Shown here: piece after piece, positions 31,890 to 41,124 of the stretch
Numbering within the stretch: the stretch's first letter is position 1
Layout: each line of letters opens with the position of its first letter
Source of the DNA: Anaerobaca sp035448545
GTDB lineage: Bacteria; Planctomycetota; Phycisphaerae; Sedimentisphaerales; Anaerobacaceae
Assembly (NCBI GenBank): GCA_035448545.1
Contig: DAOTJE010000018.1
Location: 21,600-85,599 of the forward strand
DNA length: 64,000 nt
Direction: 5' to 3'
Translations under genes and position numbers: made by a program
Notes under the pieces: generated by a model
Seen by the model: the letters and a program-made list of their open reading frames with translations, nothing else
What the model was told of the DNA's origin: nothing
The model's database searches: none

Positions 31890-34055
31890 ATGTCGGATGT
31901 TTGTAGTGTTTCCAGAGAAATAGGGGGCCGAACGCTCACCATCGAGACCGGGCGTATCGCTCGGCAGGCCGACGGAGCGGTCATGGTGCGCTACGGCGAA
32001 ACGGTGGTTCTCGTCACCGCCGTGACGGCCCCTCCGCGATTCGAAGATGTCGATTTCTTCCCTCTGAGCGTCGATTACCGTGAGAAGCACAGCGCGGCGG
32101 GCAAGTTCCCCGGCGGGTTCATCAAGCGGGAAGGCCGTCCGAGCACCAAGGAGATCCTGACCGCCCGCATGATTGACCGGCCGATTCGTCCGTTATTCCC
32201 CGACGGGTATTTTGAGGAGGTTCAGATCATCGCCTCCGTGCTGAGTGCCGACCGGGAGAACGATCCGGACATCCCGGCCATGATCGGAGCCAGTGCGGCG
32301 CTGTCGATCAGCAAGATTCCGTTCCAGGGCCCGATCGGCATGTGCCGTCTGGGTCGAGTCGACGGCCAGTTCGTGATCAACCCGACGTATCAGCAGGCCG
32401 AGCAGAGCGACATCGACGTCCTGGTTGGGGGCCGCAAGGAAGCGATCAACATGCTCGAAGTCGGCGCCAAGGAACTGCCCGAAGAGGTCGTCGCCGCCGC
32501 GATCGCCAGGGCCCACGAGGCCGCTCGGGAAGTGATCGCGATGATCGAGGAACTCCAGCAGAAGGCGGGCGTCGAGAAAGAGATTCCCCTCGTGCCGCTG
32601 GATCAGCCGCTCTACGAGAAGATCAAGGCCGAGATTTCGGGCCGACTGCGCGAATTGAAGGACATTCCCGGCAAGCAGGCTCGGAACGACGCCGTCAATG
32701 AGTTTCTGGCCGAGGTGCAAACGCGGTATACCGAGGCAGCCGCGGCGAACGGTTCGGCGGCTTCCGCTACGGATGCCGCCGCATTCAAGACAATGCTCAA
32801 GCGGATTCTCACCAAGGTCGAGTGTGAGGTTGTCCGGGAGATGATTCTCAGCGGCAAGCGGCCGGACGGTCGGGGTTACAACGACATTCGCCCCATCTCC
32901 TGCGAGGTGGGGCTGCTGCCCAGAACGCATGGCTCGGCTCTGTTCACTCGTGGGGAGACGCAGGCCCTGGTGAGCGTGACTCTGGGCACGATCCGCGACG
33001 CCCAGATCATTGACGGGCTTCTCGACGAGTATAGCCAGAGCTTCACCTATCACTACAATTTCCCGCCATTTGCGGTCGGAGAGGTTAAGCCGATTCGCGG
33101 GCCGGGCCGTCGTGAGATCGGGCACGGGGCGCTGGCCGAGCGTGCCCTCGAATACGTCCGGCCCACAGAAGAGAAGTTCGCCTACACCGTGCGTCTGGTT
33201 TCCGATATCACCGAATCCAACGGGTCCAGTTCGATGGCCTCCGTCTGCGGCGGCTCGCTGGCCCTGATGGACGCGGGCGTACCGATCCACCGCGCGGTCG
33301 CCGGCATCTCGATCGGGATGGTCAGCGATGACAAGGGACGCTATGAACTGCTGACCGACATCATCGGAGAGGAAGACCACTTCGGCGACATGGACTTCAA
33401 GGTCGCCGGCACGACCCAGGGAATCACCGCCATTCAACTGGACATCAAGGCCGAAGGGCTGCCGCACCAGATCATGGTCGAAGCGCTGGGACGGGCCAAG
33501 ACCGCCCGCCAGCACATCCTGGAGATTATGAACAAGGCCATCAGCGCGCCGCGCTCCGAGTTGAGTCAGTACGCTCCGAAACTCATCACGATCGAGATCG
33601 ATCCGGAGTTCATCGGGAAGGTGATCGGCCCCGGCGGCAAGATGATCAAGAACCTCCAGGAGCAGACGGACACAACGATCGAAATCGAAGAGGACGGCAC
33701 GGTGTTCATCAGTTGCGTCGGAGGCGACGGCCACCTCAAGGCCAAGGCGATGATCGAGGCCATGACGCAGCCGCCGGAGGTGGGACGTCTCTACAAGGAC
33801 TCCAAAGTTGTTACAATCAAGGATTTCGGTGTCTTCGTCGAGATCGCACCGGGCGTCGAGGGGCTCTGTCACATCAGCGAGCTGAGCGCAGGCTACGTCA
33901 AGCAGGTCGAGGATGTCTGCAAGCTGGGGGACCTGATTCCAGTCAAACTCATCTCCATCGATGACCAGGGCCGGCTCAAGCTCTCGCGCAAAGCCGCTCT
34001 GGCGGAACTCGGGATCAAGGAAGAGAAGAAACCTCGGCCGCACGACAAGCGATAG
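31890..34055 (+). CDS. pnp: polyribonucleotide nucleotidyltransferase (PNPase)
   Basis: A 721-residue phosphorolytic 3'-5' exoribonuclease. The two RNase PH domains are seen ('TGRIARQADGAVMVRYGETV' in the first, 'HGSALFTRGETQALVSVTLG' in the second). The catalytic second core follows ('DFKVAGTTQGITAIQLDIK' and 'ALGRAKTARQHILEIM'), then KH ('IDPEFIGKVIGPGGKMIKNL') and S1 ('KDFGVFVEIAPGVEGLCHIS'). Full length. PNPase degrades mRNA, usually with RNase E in a degradosome. It is preceded by rpsO as in most bacteria. Confidence 0.98.
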   Translation: MSDVCSVSREIGGRTLTIETGRIARQADGAVMVRYGETVVLVTAVTAPPRFEDVDFFPLSVDYREKHSAAGKFPGGFIKREGRPSTKEILTARMIDRPIRPLFPDGYFEEVQIIASVLSADRENDPDIPAMIGASAALSISKIPFQGPIGMCRLGRVDGQFVINPTYQQAEQSDIDVLVGGRKEAINMLEVGAKELPEEVVAAAIARAHEAAREVIAMIEELQQKAGVEKEIPLVPLDQPLYEKIKAEISGRLRELKDIPGKQARNDAVNEFLAEVQTRYTEAAAANGSAASATDAAAFKTMLKRILTKVECEVVREMILSGKRPDGRGYNDIRPISCEVGLLPRTHGSALFTRGETQALVSVTLGTIRDAQIIDGLLDEYSQSFTYHYNFPPFAVGEVKPIRGPGRREIGHGALAERALEYVRPTEEKFAYTVRLVSDITESNGSSSMASVCGGSLALMDAGVPIHRAVAGISIGMVSDDKGRYELLTDIIGEEDHFGDMDFKVAGTTQGITAIQLDIKAEGLPHQIMVEALGRAKTARQHILEIMNKAISAPRSELSQYAPKLITIEIDPEFIGKVIGPGGKMIKNLQEQTDTTIEIEEDGTVFISCVGGDGHLKAKAMIEAMTQPPEVGRLYKDSKVVTIKDFGVFVEIAPGVEGLCHISELSAGYVKQVEDVCKLGDLIPVKLISIDDQGRLKLSRKAALAELGIKEEKKPRPHDKR

Positions 34056-34204
34056 ATACCTTCGTCGGTATCAGACCCGGCAAAGCGGCGTGGGATCGTT
34101 CCCAGCCGAAACTCAGAGGGACGCGACCCCGGGTCCAGGCCAAGCCGAATCTCGGTCGTTTCGGCTCTCGGTTGTTGGGGCACCTCAGGCGGAGTGACAG
34201 GCGC

Positions 34205-35059
34205 GTGAAACCGTTCCTGAGCGGAGTTATTCTGGCTCTTCTGATCGCGGTGCCAACGGCGGCGATCCTGCTTCGCAGAGTCAAACGCCAGGCGAGCCGC
34301 AGGGAGGCTCTACAGACGGATCCGGACGAGACGTTGACTCGCCTGACGGGCGAATTGGCCCACGAGATCAAGAATCCGCTTTCGACGATCAAGGTGAATC
34401 TGAAACTGACGAAAGAGGCCCTGGAAGACATCGATTTGCGCGAGCCAAACAAGCCGGCTCTGGATCGGTGCCAGCAGGGGCTGTCCAGCGCTATGAGGAA
34501 GATCACAATCATCCAGAAGGAGACGGACCGGCTCGAACAGATTGTGGACGGCTTTCTTCGCTATGTGAAGCGTCCTGATCTGCACTTGGTCACGATGGAC
34601 CTCAACGAGCTGGTTGGGGACATGGTTGACTTCTACTTGCCGCAGGCGTACAGCCATTCGCTGACCCTGCGGCATAGCCTTGCAGCCGCGCCGCTGATCT
34701 GCCGGGTCGATGCCGGGGCCCTGAAACAGGTGCTGCTGAACCTGCTGATCAATGCGCAGCAGGCCATGGACCGCGGCGGCGAACTGATGATCCGAACGCG
34801 GTCGCGTTCGGGCAAAGCGGTGATCCAGATTGATGACACCGGCAGGGGGATTCCCGCGGAGAAGCTCCCCACGCTCTTCCAGCCCTATTGCTCGTTCCGT
34901 ACCGGCGGGACGGGCCTGGGCCTGGCGACTGCCAAGAAGATCGTGGAATCGCATGGCGGAACGATCTCCGTGCACAGTGAGGTCGGCAAAGGGACCTCCT
35001 TCACGATCGAGCTGCCGCTGGCCGGTGCGGTCGGCGCATCGGACGAGGTGACTGCATGA
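34205..35059 (+). CDS. sensor-less histidine kinase
   Basis: A 284-residue kinase. I choose the GTG start because GGAG lies 10 bases upstream; a TTG at 34172 is also open. One TM helix (about 4-23) has no periplasmic sensor domain on either side. The phospho-acceptor H53 lies in 'LAHEIKNPLSTIKVNL', with N box 'NLLINAQQAMDRG', G1 'DDTGRGIPAEKL' and G2 'GTGLGLATAKKIVESHGG'. It overlaps the start of the sigma-54 activator gene by 4 bases, so the two are a cognate NtrB/NtrC-like pair. The signal must come from other proteins or through the membrane segment. Confidence 0.92.
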   Translation: MKPFLSGVILALLIAVPTAAILLRRVKRQASRREALQTDPDETLTRLTGELAHEIKNPLSTIKVNLKLTKEALEDIDLREPNKPALDRCQQGLSSAMRKITIIQKETDRLEQIVDGFLRYVKRPDLHLVTMDLNELVGDMVDFYLPQAYSHSLTLRHSLAAAPLICRVDAGALKQVLLNLLINAQQAMDRGGELMIRTRSRSGKAVIQIDDTGRGIPAEKLPTLFQPYCSFRTGGTGLGLATAKKIVESHGGTISVHSEVGKGTSFTIELPLAGAVGASDEVTA

Positions 35060-36423
35060 CGGAACACAAACCAGTAGTCCTGGTCGTCGACGACGAGCGA
35101 GACCATGCCGACGGAATTGTAGAGGCCCTCGAGCGTCTGCCGGTCAAGGCCTTGGCGGTCTACACCGGGGAGGACGCGATCGAGATGGTGCGCCGCCGAC
35201 GCGTGGATGTCGTCGTGACGGACCTGAAGCTGGAAGGGCAGGCCGACGGACTGGATGTACTGCGCGAGGCCCGGCAGCACAGCGATTCAACGCAGGTAAT
35301 TCTGATCACCGCGTATGCGACGATCGAGAACTGCAAGGAGGCGATCAAGCAGGGAGCGTTCGACTATCTGGTCAAACCCCTCGATATCGACCAGTTGCGG
35401 ACGTTGGTGGAGCAAGCCAGCCGCAAGGCCGCCAGTGCCTATGCGGCACGTGCAGAGACGGAGCCAAATCAGGAAGGGTTCCTCTTCGAAGGGATCAAGG
35501 GCAACAGCCCGGCCATGCAGAAGATCTTCGAGGTTGTTCGCCGTGTCGCCCCGACGAATATCTCGGTCCTGATTGAGGGTCCCTCCGGAACGGGCAAGGA
35601 GCTTCTGGCCCGGGCGATTCATGACAACTCCCTGCGCCGCAACAAGCCATTCCGACCCGTCAACTGTGCCGGCCTGACGGAGACCCTGCTCGAAAGCGAG
35701 TTGTTCGGACACGTCAAGGGCGCCTTCACCGGCGCCAACACCGACCGCAAGGGTCTCTTCGAGATCGCCCACGAAGGCACGCTGTTTCTTGACGAGATCG
35801 GTGACATGCCCCTGACCATGCAGGCCAAGCTGCTCCGCGTGCTCGAAGACGGCTTGGTTGTCCCTGTCGGTTCCAGCAAGGCGATCTCGGTGGACGTGCG
35901 CGTCATCAGTGCGACGAATCACAGCCTCAACAAGCTGATCGAGCAGAACAGGTTCCGCGAGGATCTGTATTTCCGGATCAAAGGAGTCAATGTGTCGCTG
36001 CCGGCGCTGCGCGAGCGTCCGGAGGATATTCCGCTGCTGGTGGAGCATTTCCTGGCAGAGGCGGCCGAGGAGATCGGCTCGAACGTGCGGGGCGTGAGCG
36101 ATGCGGCGATGCAGATTCTGGTCGGTCACGACTGGCCGGGCAACATCCGGCAGCTCAAGAACGCCGTTCGGACCATGGTCGTGATGTGCGATCGGGACCG
36201 GCTCGACGTGCAGGACATCCCGCCGGAGATCTCCCGCCGGCGACAGCTGACCGGTGCCAGCGTCCCGTCTCCGAACCTCGCCGGTGTCTCGCTCAATGAT
36301 ATCGAGAAAAAAGCCATCGTCGATACGCTTGCCAAGACCGAGGGCAATCGCGAGAAGGCCGCTCGAATCCTCGGCATCGGCGAACGCACCTTGTACCGGA
36401 AGATCAAAGAGTACAATCTGTAG
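35056..36423 (+). CDS. sigma-54-dependent response regulator, NtrC family
   Basis: A 455-residue protein with three domains. The receiver (about 5-120) has phospho-acceptor D56 ('DVVVTDLKLEG'). The AAA+ domain (about 145-385) has Walker A 'GPSGTGKELLARAIH', the sigma-54 contact 'GAFTGANTD' and Walker B 'GTLFLDEIGDMP'. The Fis-type HTH is at the C-terminus ('NREKAARILGIGERTLYRK'). All features for sigma-54 activation are intact, so the genome should encode RpoN. Target promoters are not identifiable from this window. Its start overlaps the partner kinase gene by 4 bases. Confidence 0.96.
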   Translation: MTEHKPVVLVVDDERDHADGIVEALERLPVKALAVYTGEDAIEMVRRRRVDVVVTDLKLEGQADGLDVLREARQHSDSTQVILITAYATIENCKEAIKQGAFDYLVKPLDIDQLRTLVEQASRKAASAYAARAETEPNQEGFLFEGIKGNSPAMQKIFEVVRRVAPTNISVLIEGPSGTGKELLARAIHDNSLRRNKPFRPVNCAGLTETLLESELFGHVKGAFTGANTDRKGLFEIAHEGTLFLDEIGDMPLTMQAKLLRVLEDGLVVPVGSSKAISVDVRVISATNHSLNKLIEQNRFREDLYFRIKGVNVSLPALRERPEDIPLLVEHFLAEAAEEIGSNVRGVSDAAMQILVGHDWPGNIRQLKNAVRTMVVMCDRDRLDVQDIPPEISRRRQLTGASVPSPNLAGVSLNDIEKKAIVDTLAKTEGNREKAARILGIGERTLYRKIKEYNL

Positions 36424-36449
36424 TCCATCGCCTCCAACATGCGGTCGTC

Positions 36450-37103
36450 TCACTCGCCGAGAAGGTCGGGCCGCATCCGCCGGAGCCAGTCGGGCAGATC
36501 TTCCTGGGTCACCTCGGCCCACAACCCTTTTCGCAGCGCACGGGCACTCGCCTCCAGTTGCCCGTACCGGTGGAAGGAGCTGTGCTTGAACCGCAGGTCC
36601 GCGTACGCATAGCCTTCGGCCAGCAGCGTTTCATTGAGTATGGTGCCGTCGGGAAGCTCCAGGTAGGCCAGCAATCGGCCATAGTTGCACCGCGTGCGAT
36701 CACCGTCATCGAGGTGTACGGTTACCCGCTTGCCGCCGGCCAACTCACGAGTGAATGCGGTCGCTTCCTCGGCAAAACAAGCTGGACGATGGTCTTCGTA
36801 ATTCATCTCGGGCGCATCGATCCCGAGCAGACGGACCCTCGTTGCAGCGCTGCGGCCGTCGGGAGCATCCACCTCCACGGTGTCGCCGTCCAGGATGGCA
36901 AGGACGCGGAATACCTTGCCATGATAGCGGGTCTTGTCTGACGCGGCAGCGTGCTGCGGCGCATCCCTCCGCGCCAGCCGGCCAGGTGCGATTCCGCATC
37001 GGTCGAGCCAGGCCAGAAGCACCAATGCGACGACGCTGGCGCCGGCCAGAATCGTGCGGGAGCGTCTGCTCCAGGGACGAACTGGTCTTCGGGATCCGGT
37101 CAA
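36450..37103 (-). CDS. membrane-anchored thermonuclease-like (SNase) protein
   Basis: A 217-residue protein with one N-terminal hydrophobic helix ('TILAGASVVALVLLAWL') and a staphylococcal-nuclease-type OB-fold domain (about 60-205). Key segments are 'ILDGDTVEVD' with the Ca-binding acidic residues, 'RVRLLGIDAPEM' with the catalytic Arg, and 'YGRLLAYLELPDG'. The only suitable start is a TTG that overlaps the lysC stop by two bases (the TTGA arrangement), because no ATG or GTG is in frame between the stop and the TM helix. Its function next to lysC is unknown. Confidence 0.7.
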   Translation of the reverse strand: MTGSRRPVRPWSRRSRTILAGASVVALVLLAWLDRCGIAPGRLARRDAPQHAAASDKTRYHGKVFRVLAILDGDTVEVDAPDGRSAATRVRLLGIDAPEMNYEDHRPACFAEEATAFTRELAGGKRVTVHLDDGDRTRCNYGRLLAYLELPDGTILNETLLAEGYAYADLRFKHSSFHRYGQLEASARALRKGLWAEVTQEDLPDWLRRMRPDLLGE

Positions 37104-38464
37104 TGGGTCTTGCCTATCTTGAGCAAGGCGTGGCCCAGAGCCTGCACCGCGTGTTTGCGGTCGATCTCCTTGACGCCGAACATGATGCTGATCTCCGAGG
37201 AGCCCTGGTTGATCATCTCGATGTTGACGCCGGCATCCGCCAAGGCGGCACACGCCCTCGCGGCGACCCCCACCGCGTAGCGCATTCCCTCTCCGACGAT
37301 CATCACCAGCGACAGGCCGTGTTCGATCGTCACATCATCCACCTGGAGCTCGGTGCGAATCCGGGTGAGCACCTGCTCTTCCTTCTCCGGTGTCAGCGGC
37401 GCACTGCGCAGGATCACCGACATGTCGTCGATGCCGGACGGCACATGCTCGAACGACAGACGCTCATCCTCCAGGACCTGGAGGAGACGCCGGCCGAAGC
37501 CCAACTCCCGGTTCATCATATACTTGTGGATGTAGATCGCACTGAACCCGTCGGCGCTGGCGATGCCGGTGATTTCACCCTGCTCGTATTTGCGTTCGGC
37601 CACGATCATGGTGCCGGGCGCCTCGGGCCGGTTGGTATTCTTGATGCAGATCGGGACTTTCGCGCGGACGGCGGGAACGATGGCCTCATCGTGAAACACG
37701 CCGAAACCGGCATACGACAATTCGCGCATCTCTCGGAACGTCAGAAGATTGATCGCCGGCGCATCGGGTACGATGCGCGGGTCCAGAGCGAACACCGAAT
37801 CGACATCGGTGAAATTCTCGTAGACGTCGGCCTCGACGGCCGCCGCGAGAATGGCCCCGGTGATGTCCGAACCGCCGCGCGGAAACGTGGCGACCTCTCC
37901 CTGCCGGGTGTAGCCGAAGAACCCGGGAAAGATGATGATCTCCCGGGCATCCCGTAAGGATCGGAGATTGGTGAAGGACTCGGGCAGGACCTGGGCATTA
38001 CCGAAATCGTCACTCAGGAGCATGCCGGCCTCTCTCGGATCGACGTAGCGGGCCGGGATGCCCTGGTTGATGAATACCTGCGCGACGATCTTGGCGTTGT
38101 TGTCTTCGCCGGCCGCCTTAAGGGTATCCATGAACTGCGCATTGTTGGCGGAACGACGAGCAATGCGACCGCGCAGATCGGCCTCGATCTCGCCGATGAT
38201 GGAGGCGTCGAGACCCAGGTCGCGCTGGATCTCGGCGTACCGTCCGACCACCGCGTCGAGCTCTTTGTCCCAGGCACGGCCCGCGATGACCGCATCGGCC
38301 AGAGCAATGAGCAGGTCCGTCACCTTGGTGTCTTTGGAGAAACGTTTGCCCGGCGCCGAGACGACAACGATCCGCCGGTCCGGGTCGGCCTTGACGATTT
38401 CCACCACCTTCCGTATCTGTTGGGCGTCCGCTACGGACGTTCCACCGAACTTGGCAACTTTCAT
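37100..38464 (-). CDS. lysC: aspartate kinase
   Basis: A 454-residue enzyme that phosphorylates aspartate, the first step to lysine, threonine and methionine. It starts at 'MKVAKFGGTSVADAQQIRK' with the AAGGGGATATC ribosome site; the open frame extends upstream but only through low-complexity sequence. Catalytic segments include 'IIIFPGFFGYTRQGEVATFP' and 'GSDITGAILAAAVEADVYEN' (broken here). Two ACT domains at the C-terminus ('VNIEMINQGSSEISIMFGV') are probably the feedback site for lysine or threonine. Co-directional with hom and the PGM-like gene. Confidence 0.95.
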   Translation of the reverse strand: MKVAKFGGTSVADAQQIRKVVEIVKADPDRRIVVVSAPGKRFSKDTKVTDLLIALADAVIAGRAWDKELDAVVGRYAEIQRDLGLDASIIGEIEADLRGRIARRSANNAQFMDTLKAAGEDNNAKIVAQVFINQGIPARYVDPREAGMLLSDDFGNAQVLPESFTNLRSLRDAREIIIFPGFFGYTRQGEVATFPRGGSDITGAILAAAVEADVYENFTDVDSVFALDPRIVPDAPAINLLTFREMRELSYAGFGVFHDEAIVPAVRAKVPICIKNTNRPEAPGTMIVAERKYEQGEITGIASADGFSAIYIHKYMMNRELGFGRRLLQVLEDERLSFEHVPSGIDDMSVILRSAPLTPEKEEQVLTRIRTELQVDDVTIEHGLSLVMIVGEGMRYAVGVAARACAALADAGVNIEMINQGSSEISIMFGVKEIDRKHAVQALGHALLKIGKTH

Positions 38465-38526
38465 GATATCCCCTTTTCGTGGTCCTCTCCGCGACTTCCG
38501 CAGTTCCGGTGCGGCTGTTCCGGTTT

Positions 38527-39723
38527 CTATCGGCCCGCGCTCTTGAGAAAATACTCCATCAGTTCGTGCCCGTTGTCGATTCGGAATCCCGACCGGGCGG
38601 CGTTGGACTCTCCGAACCCGAGATGGAGAATACCGGTCACGCCGGTGCCGGCCATGGCAAACGGGACCGGCTCGGCCGAGTGGGCTCCATGCCGCACCGG
38701 CGTTGGATGATCGGGCAGGACCAGAATGCGCCAACTTTCGAAACGCTCCAGGGCCTCCAGCACGGGTCCGACGATGTGTTTGTCCACCTGTTCGATCGCG
38801 GCCTTCTTGATCTCGGCGTGGCCCCCGTGCGACGCCTCGTCCGGCGCTTCGATATGCACAAAAACCAGATCATGGTCTTCGAGAGCCTTTATCGCGGCGG
38901 CGGCCTTGCCCTGGTAGTTGGTGTCGAACAACCCCGTGGCGCCGGGGACCTCGATCAGGTTGAAGCCTACCAGTCTGGCCAGACCACGTACAAGATCGAC
39001 CGCCGTGATCGCCGCGCCGCTGATGCCGAACCGTCTGCGGAAACTCTCCAGATGTGCCCGCTTGCCCTGCCCCCAGAGCCAGATCGAACTGACCGGGTTC
39101 TCGCCGAGATCGCGGCGGACCCGGTTCACATCGTGATCGGCGAAGACCTGTCGGGACAGGTTCATCAGCTCGATCAGAATATCCGCCCCCTTGCCGCGTG
39201 GCAGCAGCTTCTCGACCAGCGTGCCGATGTGATCGTGCGGCGGGTAGGTCCGGACATCAAAACTCATCCCCCGACATACGAGCAGATGACGGTAGCTGAC
39301 GCCGGGATGGAATGACAGTCGCTCGTCTGTGATCCGTGTCTGCAACGTCTGGAGCAGGCTGGCCCCTTCCTCCGTCGAGATGTGTCCGGCGCTGTGATCG
39401 GCCATCTTGCCGTCGGCGATCGTCACGAGATTGCAGCGGAAGACCCAATCGGCCGCTCCGAGCTGGATGCCCTGGGCTGCCGCCTCAATCGGCGCCCGTC
39501 CGGTGTAGTAGCGTGCCGGATCATAGCCCAGCAGACTCATTTGGGCCACATCGCTCCCGGGGTCCATGCCGTCGGGGACCGTTCGTACGAGCCCTTGGCG
39601 GCCCTGCGTGGCGATGCGATCCATGTTCGGCGTCTCCGCCGCTTCGAGGGCGGTCTTGCCGCCAAACAGATCGATCGGCTCGTCGGCCGCCCCATCCGGT
39701 ACGATGATCACGTACTTCGTCAT
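38527..39723 (-). CDS. ApgM-like phosphoglycerate mutase fold; likely homoserine kinase
   Basis: A 398-residue alkaline-phosphatase-superfamily protein of the archaeal-type cofactor-independent phosphoglycerate mutase (COG3635) group. Metal and nucleophile segments seen: 'VPDGAADEP', 'SDVAQMSLLGYDP', 'YYTGRAPIEAAAQG', 'VHIEAPDEASHGGHAEIK' and 'VLPDHPTPVRHG'. It lies between hom and lysC, where a homoserine kinase is expected, and no GHMP-type thrB is visible. To my knowledge members of this group have been shown to act as homoserine kinase in bacteria that lack thrB. Mutase activity on 3-phosphoglycerate is the alternative. Confidence 0.75.
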   Translation of the reverse strand: MTKYVIIVPDGAADEPIDLFGGKTALEAAETPNMDRIATQGRQGLVRTVPDGMDPGSDVAQMSLLGYDPARYYTGRAPIEAAAQGIQLGAADWVFRCNLVTIADGKMADHSAGHISTEEGASLLQTLQTRITDERLSFHPGVSYRHLLVCRGMSFDVRTYPPHDHIGTLVEKLLPRGKGADILIELMNLSRQVFADHDVNRVRRDLGENPVSSIWLWGQGKRAHLESFRRRFGISGAAITAVDLVRGLARLVGFNLIEVPGATGLFDTNYQGKAAAAIKALEDHDLVFVHIEAPDEASHGGHAEIKKAAIEQVDKHIVGPVLEALERFESWRILVLPDHPTPVRHGAHSAEPVPFAMAGTGVTGILHLGFGESNAARSGFRIDNGHELMEYFLKSAGR

Positions 39724-39783
39724 AACTTGCCAGATCCGCGAATCCGAAGGCGAACCACGGTTTCCGCCGCCCGTCGCCTGTGC

Positions 39784-41124
39784 TCAGATATCCCGATCCT
39801 CGGGGATGTCCTCAATTCGAATGCATACGGGCTGCGGGCCGAAGAACTCCGACTTGGCCAACTCCGCCAGGGCCGCCGCCATGCTGCGCTCCTGCGTGCG
39901 ATGGGTCGTGATAACAACCGGCACGGTATTGTCCGGTCCCCGGCCTTCATGCTGGAGAGCGCCGCGGATGCTGATTCCGTGGTCCCCGAGAATCCTGCCG
40001 TAGCAGGCGACCACGCCCGGCACATCTTTGGCCATGACCCGGATGTAGAAGCGGCTTACCGTATCGTTAATGTCTTCGATAAGGGGAATCACTTCCTCTC
40101 GCGGCTTGAGCCGCAGGTGCTCAAACGTCGTTCGGGAATTGCCCAGGGCTACATCGATAATGTCGGCAACCACGGCGCTGGCGGTGGGCATCATGCCGGC
40201 GCCGCGCCCGTAGTAGAGCGTCTCGCCGACGGCGCTGCCGAAGATGCTGATCGCATTGAACGAGCCATCGACCCGGGCCAGGGAACAGTCGGCGGCAATA
40301 AACGAGGGATGCACGCGCAGCGAGACCCTGCCACGGTCGTCCTTGAGCCCGATCGCCAGCAGCTTCAGGCAATACCCCATCTCCCGACCGTACTGGATAT
40401 CCTCCTTGGCGATGCCGTCGATCCCCTGGACGTAGATATCATCCAGAGAGATCTCGTACCCGAACGCCATGGACGCGAGGATGGCCAGCTTGTGGGCACT
40501 GTCGCCGCCGGTGATGTCCAGCGTCGGATCGGCTTCCGCAAATCCCCGTTTCTGGGCCTGACGCAGCGCCACGGCGAATTCCTCGTCCCGGGCACTCATG
40601 TTCGAGAGGATGTAATTGCAGGTGCCGTTAACGATCCCATACATGGCGCGGATGCTGTTCGCGGCCAGGCCCGTGCGGATGGCGCCAATGATCGGAATGC
40701 CGCCGGCGCAACTGGCCTCGAAGGCGATGCACCGGCCACACTGGCGGGCCGCGTGATACAGTTCCGCCCCGTGCTTGGCCAGCAGGGCCTTGTTGGCGGT
40801 GACCACGTCTTTGCCGGCGCGGAGCATGTCGAGTTGGATCGCCTTGGCCACACCCGTACCGCCAACGAGTTCGACCCCGACCGTGATGCTCGGATCGGCA
40901 AGCAGTCGATGGATGTCATTGGTCAGCACACCCTCCGGCAGCCGCACGGGGCGAGGCGTCGTCGTATCCAGGTCCACTACGCAACCCAGTTCCAGACGCA
41001 CGCCCATCTTCTCGGCGATGGCGTCAGCCCCTTCGCAGATCAACTTGGCGACACCGGTACCGACCGTCCCAAAGCCGACCAACCCAACTCGTACGTGTTT
41101 GTGTTCCACAAGGACCCCTGTCAT
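39784..41124 (-). CDS. hom: homoserine dehydrogenase
   Basis: A 446-residue NAD(P)-dependent enzyme reducing aspartate semialdehyde to homoserine. The Rossmann loop 'RVGLVGFGTVGTGVAKLI' comes first. 'KDVVTANKALLAKHG' and 'FEASCAGGIPIIGAIRTGL' form the catalytic region, and 'GTCNYILSNM' follows. The C-terminal ACT domain starts near residue 360 ('FYIRVMAKDVPGVVACYG') and is the likely threonine-sensing site. It is the first gene of the minus-strand group hom - ApgM-like - lysC - nuclease, with 60 bases to the next gene. Confidence 0.95.
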   Translation of the reverse strand: MTGVLVEHKHVRVGLVGFGTVGTGVAKLICEGADAIAEKMGVRLELGCVVDLDTTTPRPVRLPEGVLTNDIHRLLADPSITVGVELVGGTGVAKAIQLDMLRAGKDVVTANKALLAKHGAELYHAARQCGRCIAFEASCAGGIPIIGAIRTGLAANSIRAMYGIVNGTCNYILSNMSARDEEFAVALRQAQKRGFAEADPTLDITGGDSAHKLAILASMAFGYEISLDDIYVQGIDGIAKEDIQYGREMGYCLKLLAIGLKDDRGRVSLRVHPSFIAADCSLARVDGSFNAISIFGSAVGETLYYGRGAGMMPTASAVVADIIDVALGNSRTTFEHLRLKPREEVIPLIEDINDTVSRFYIRVMAKDVPGVVACYGRILGDHGISIRGALQHEGRGPDNTVPVVITTHRTQERSMAAALAELAKSEFFGPQPVCIRIEDIPEDRDI

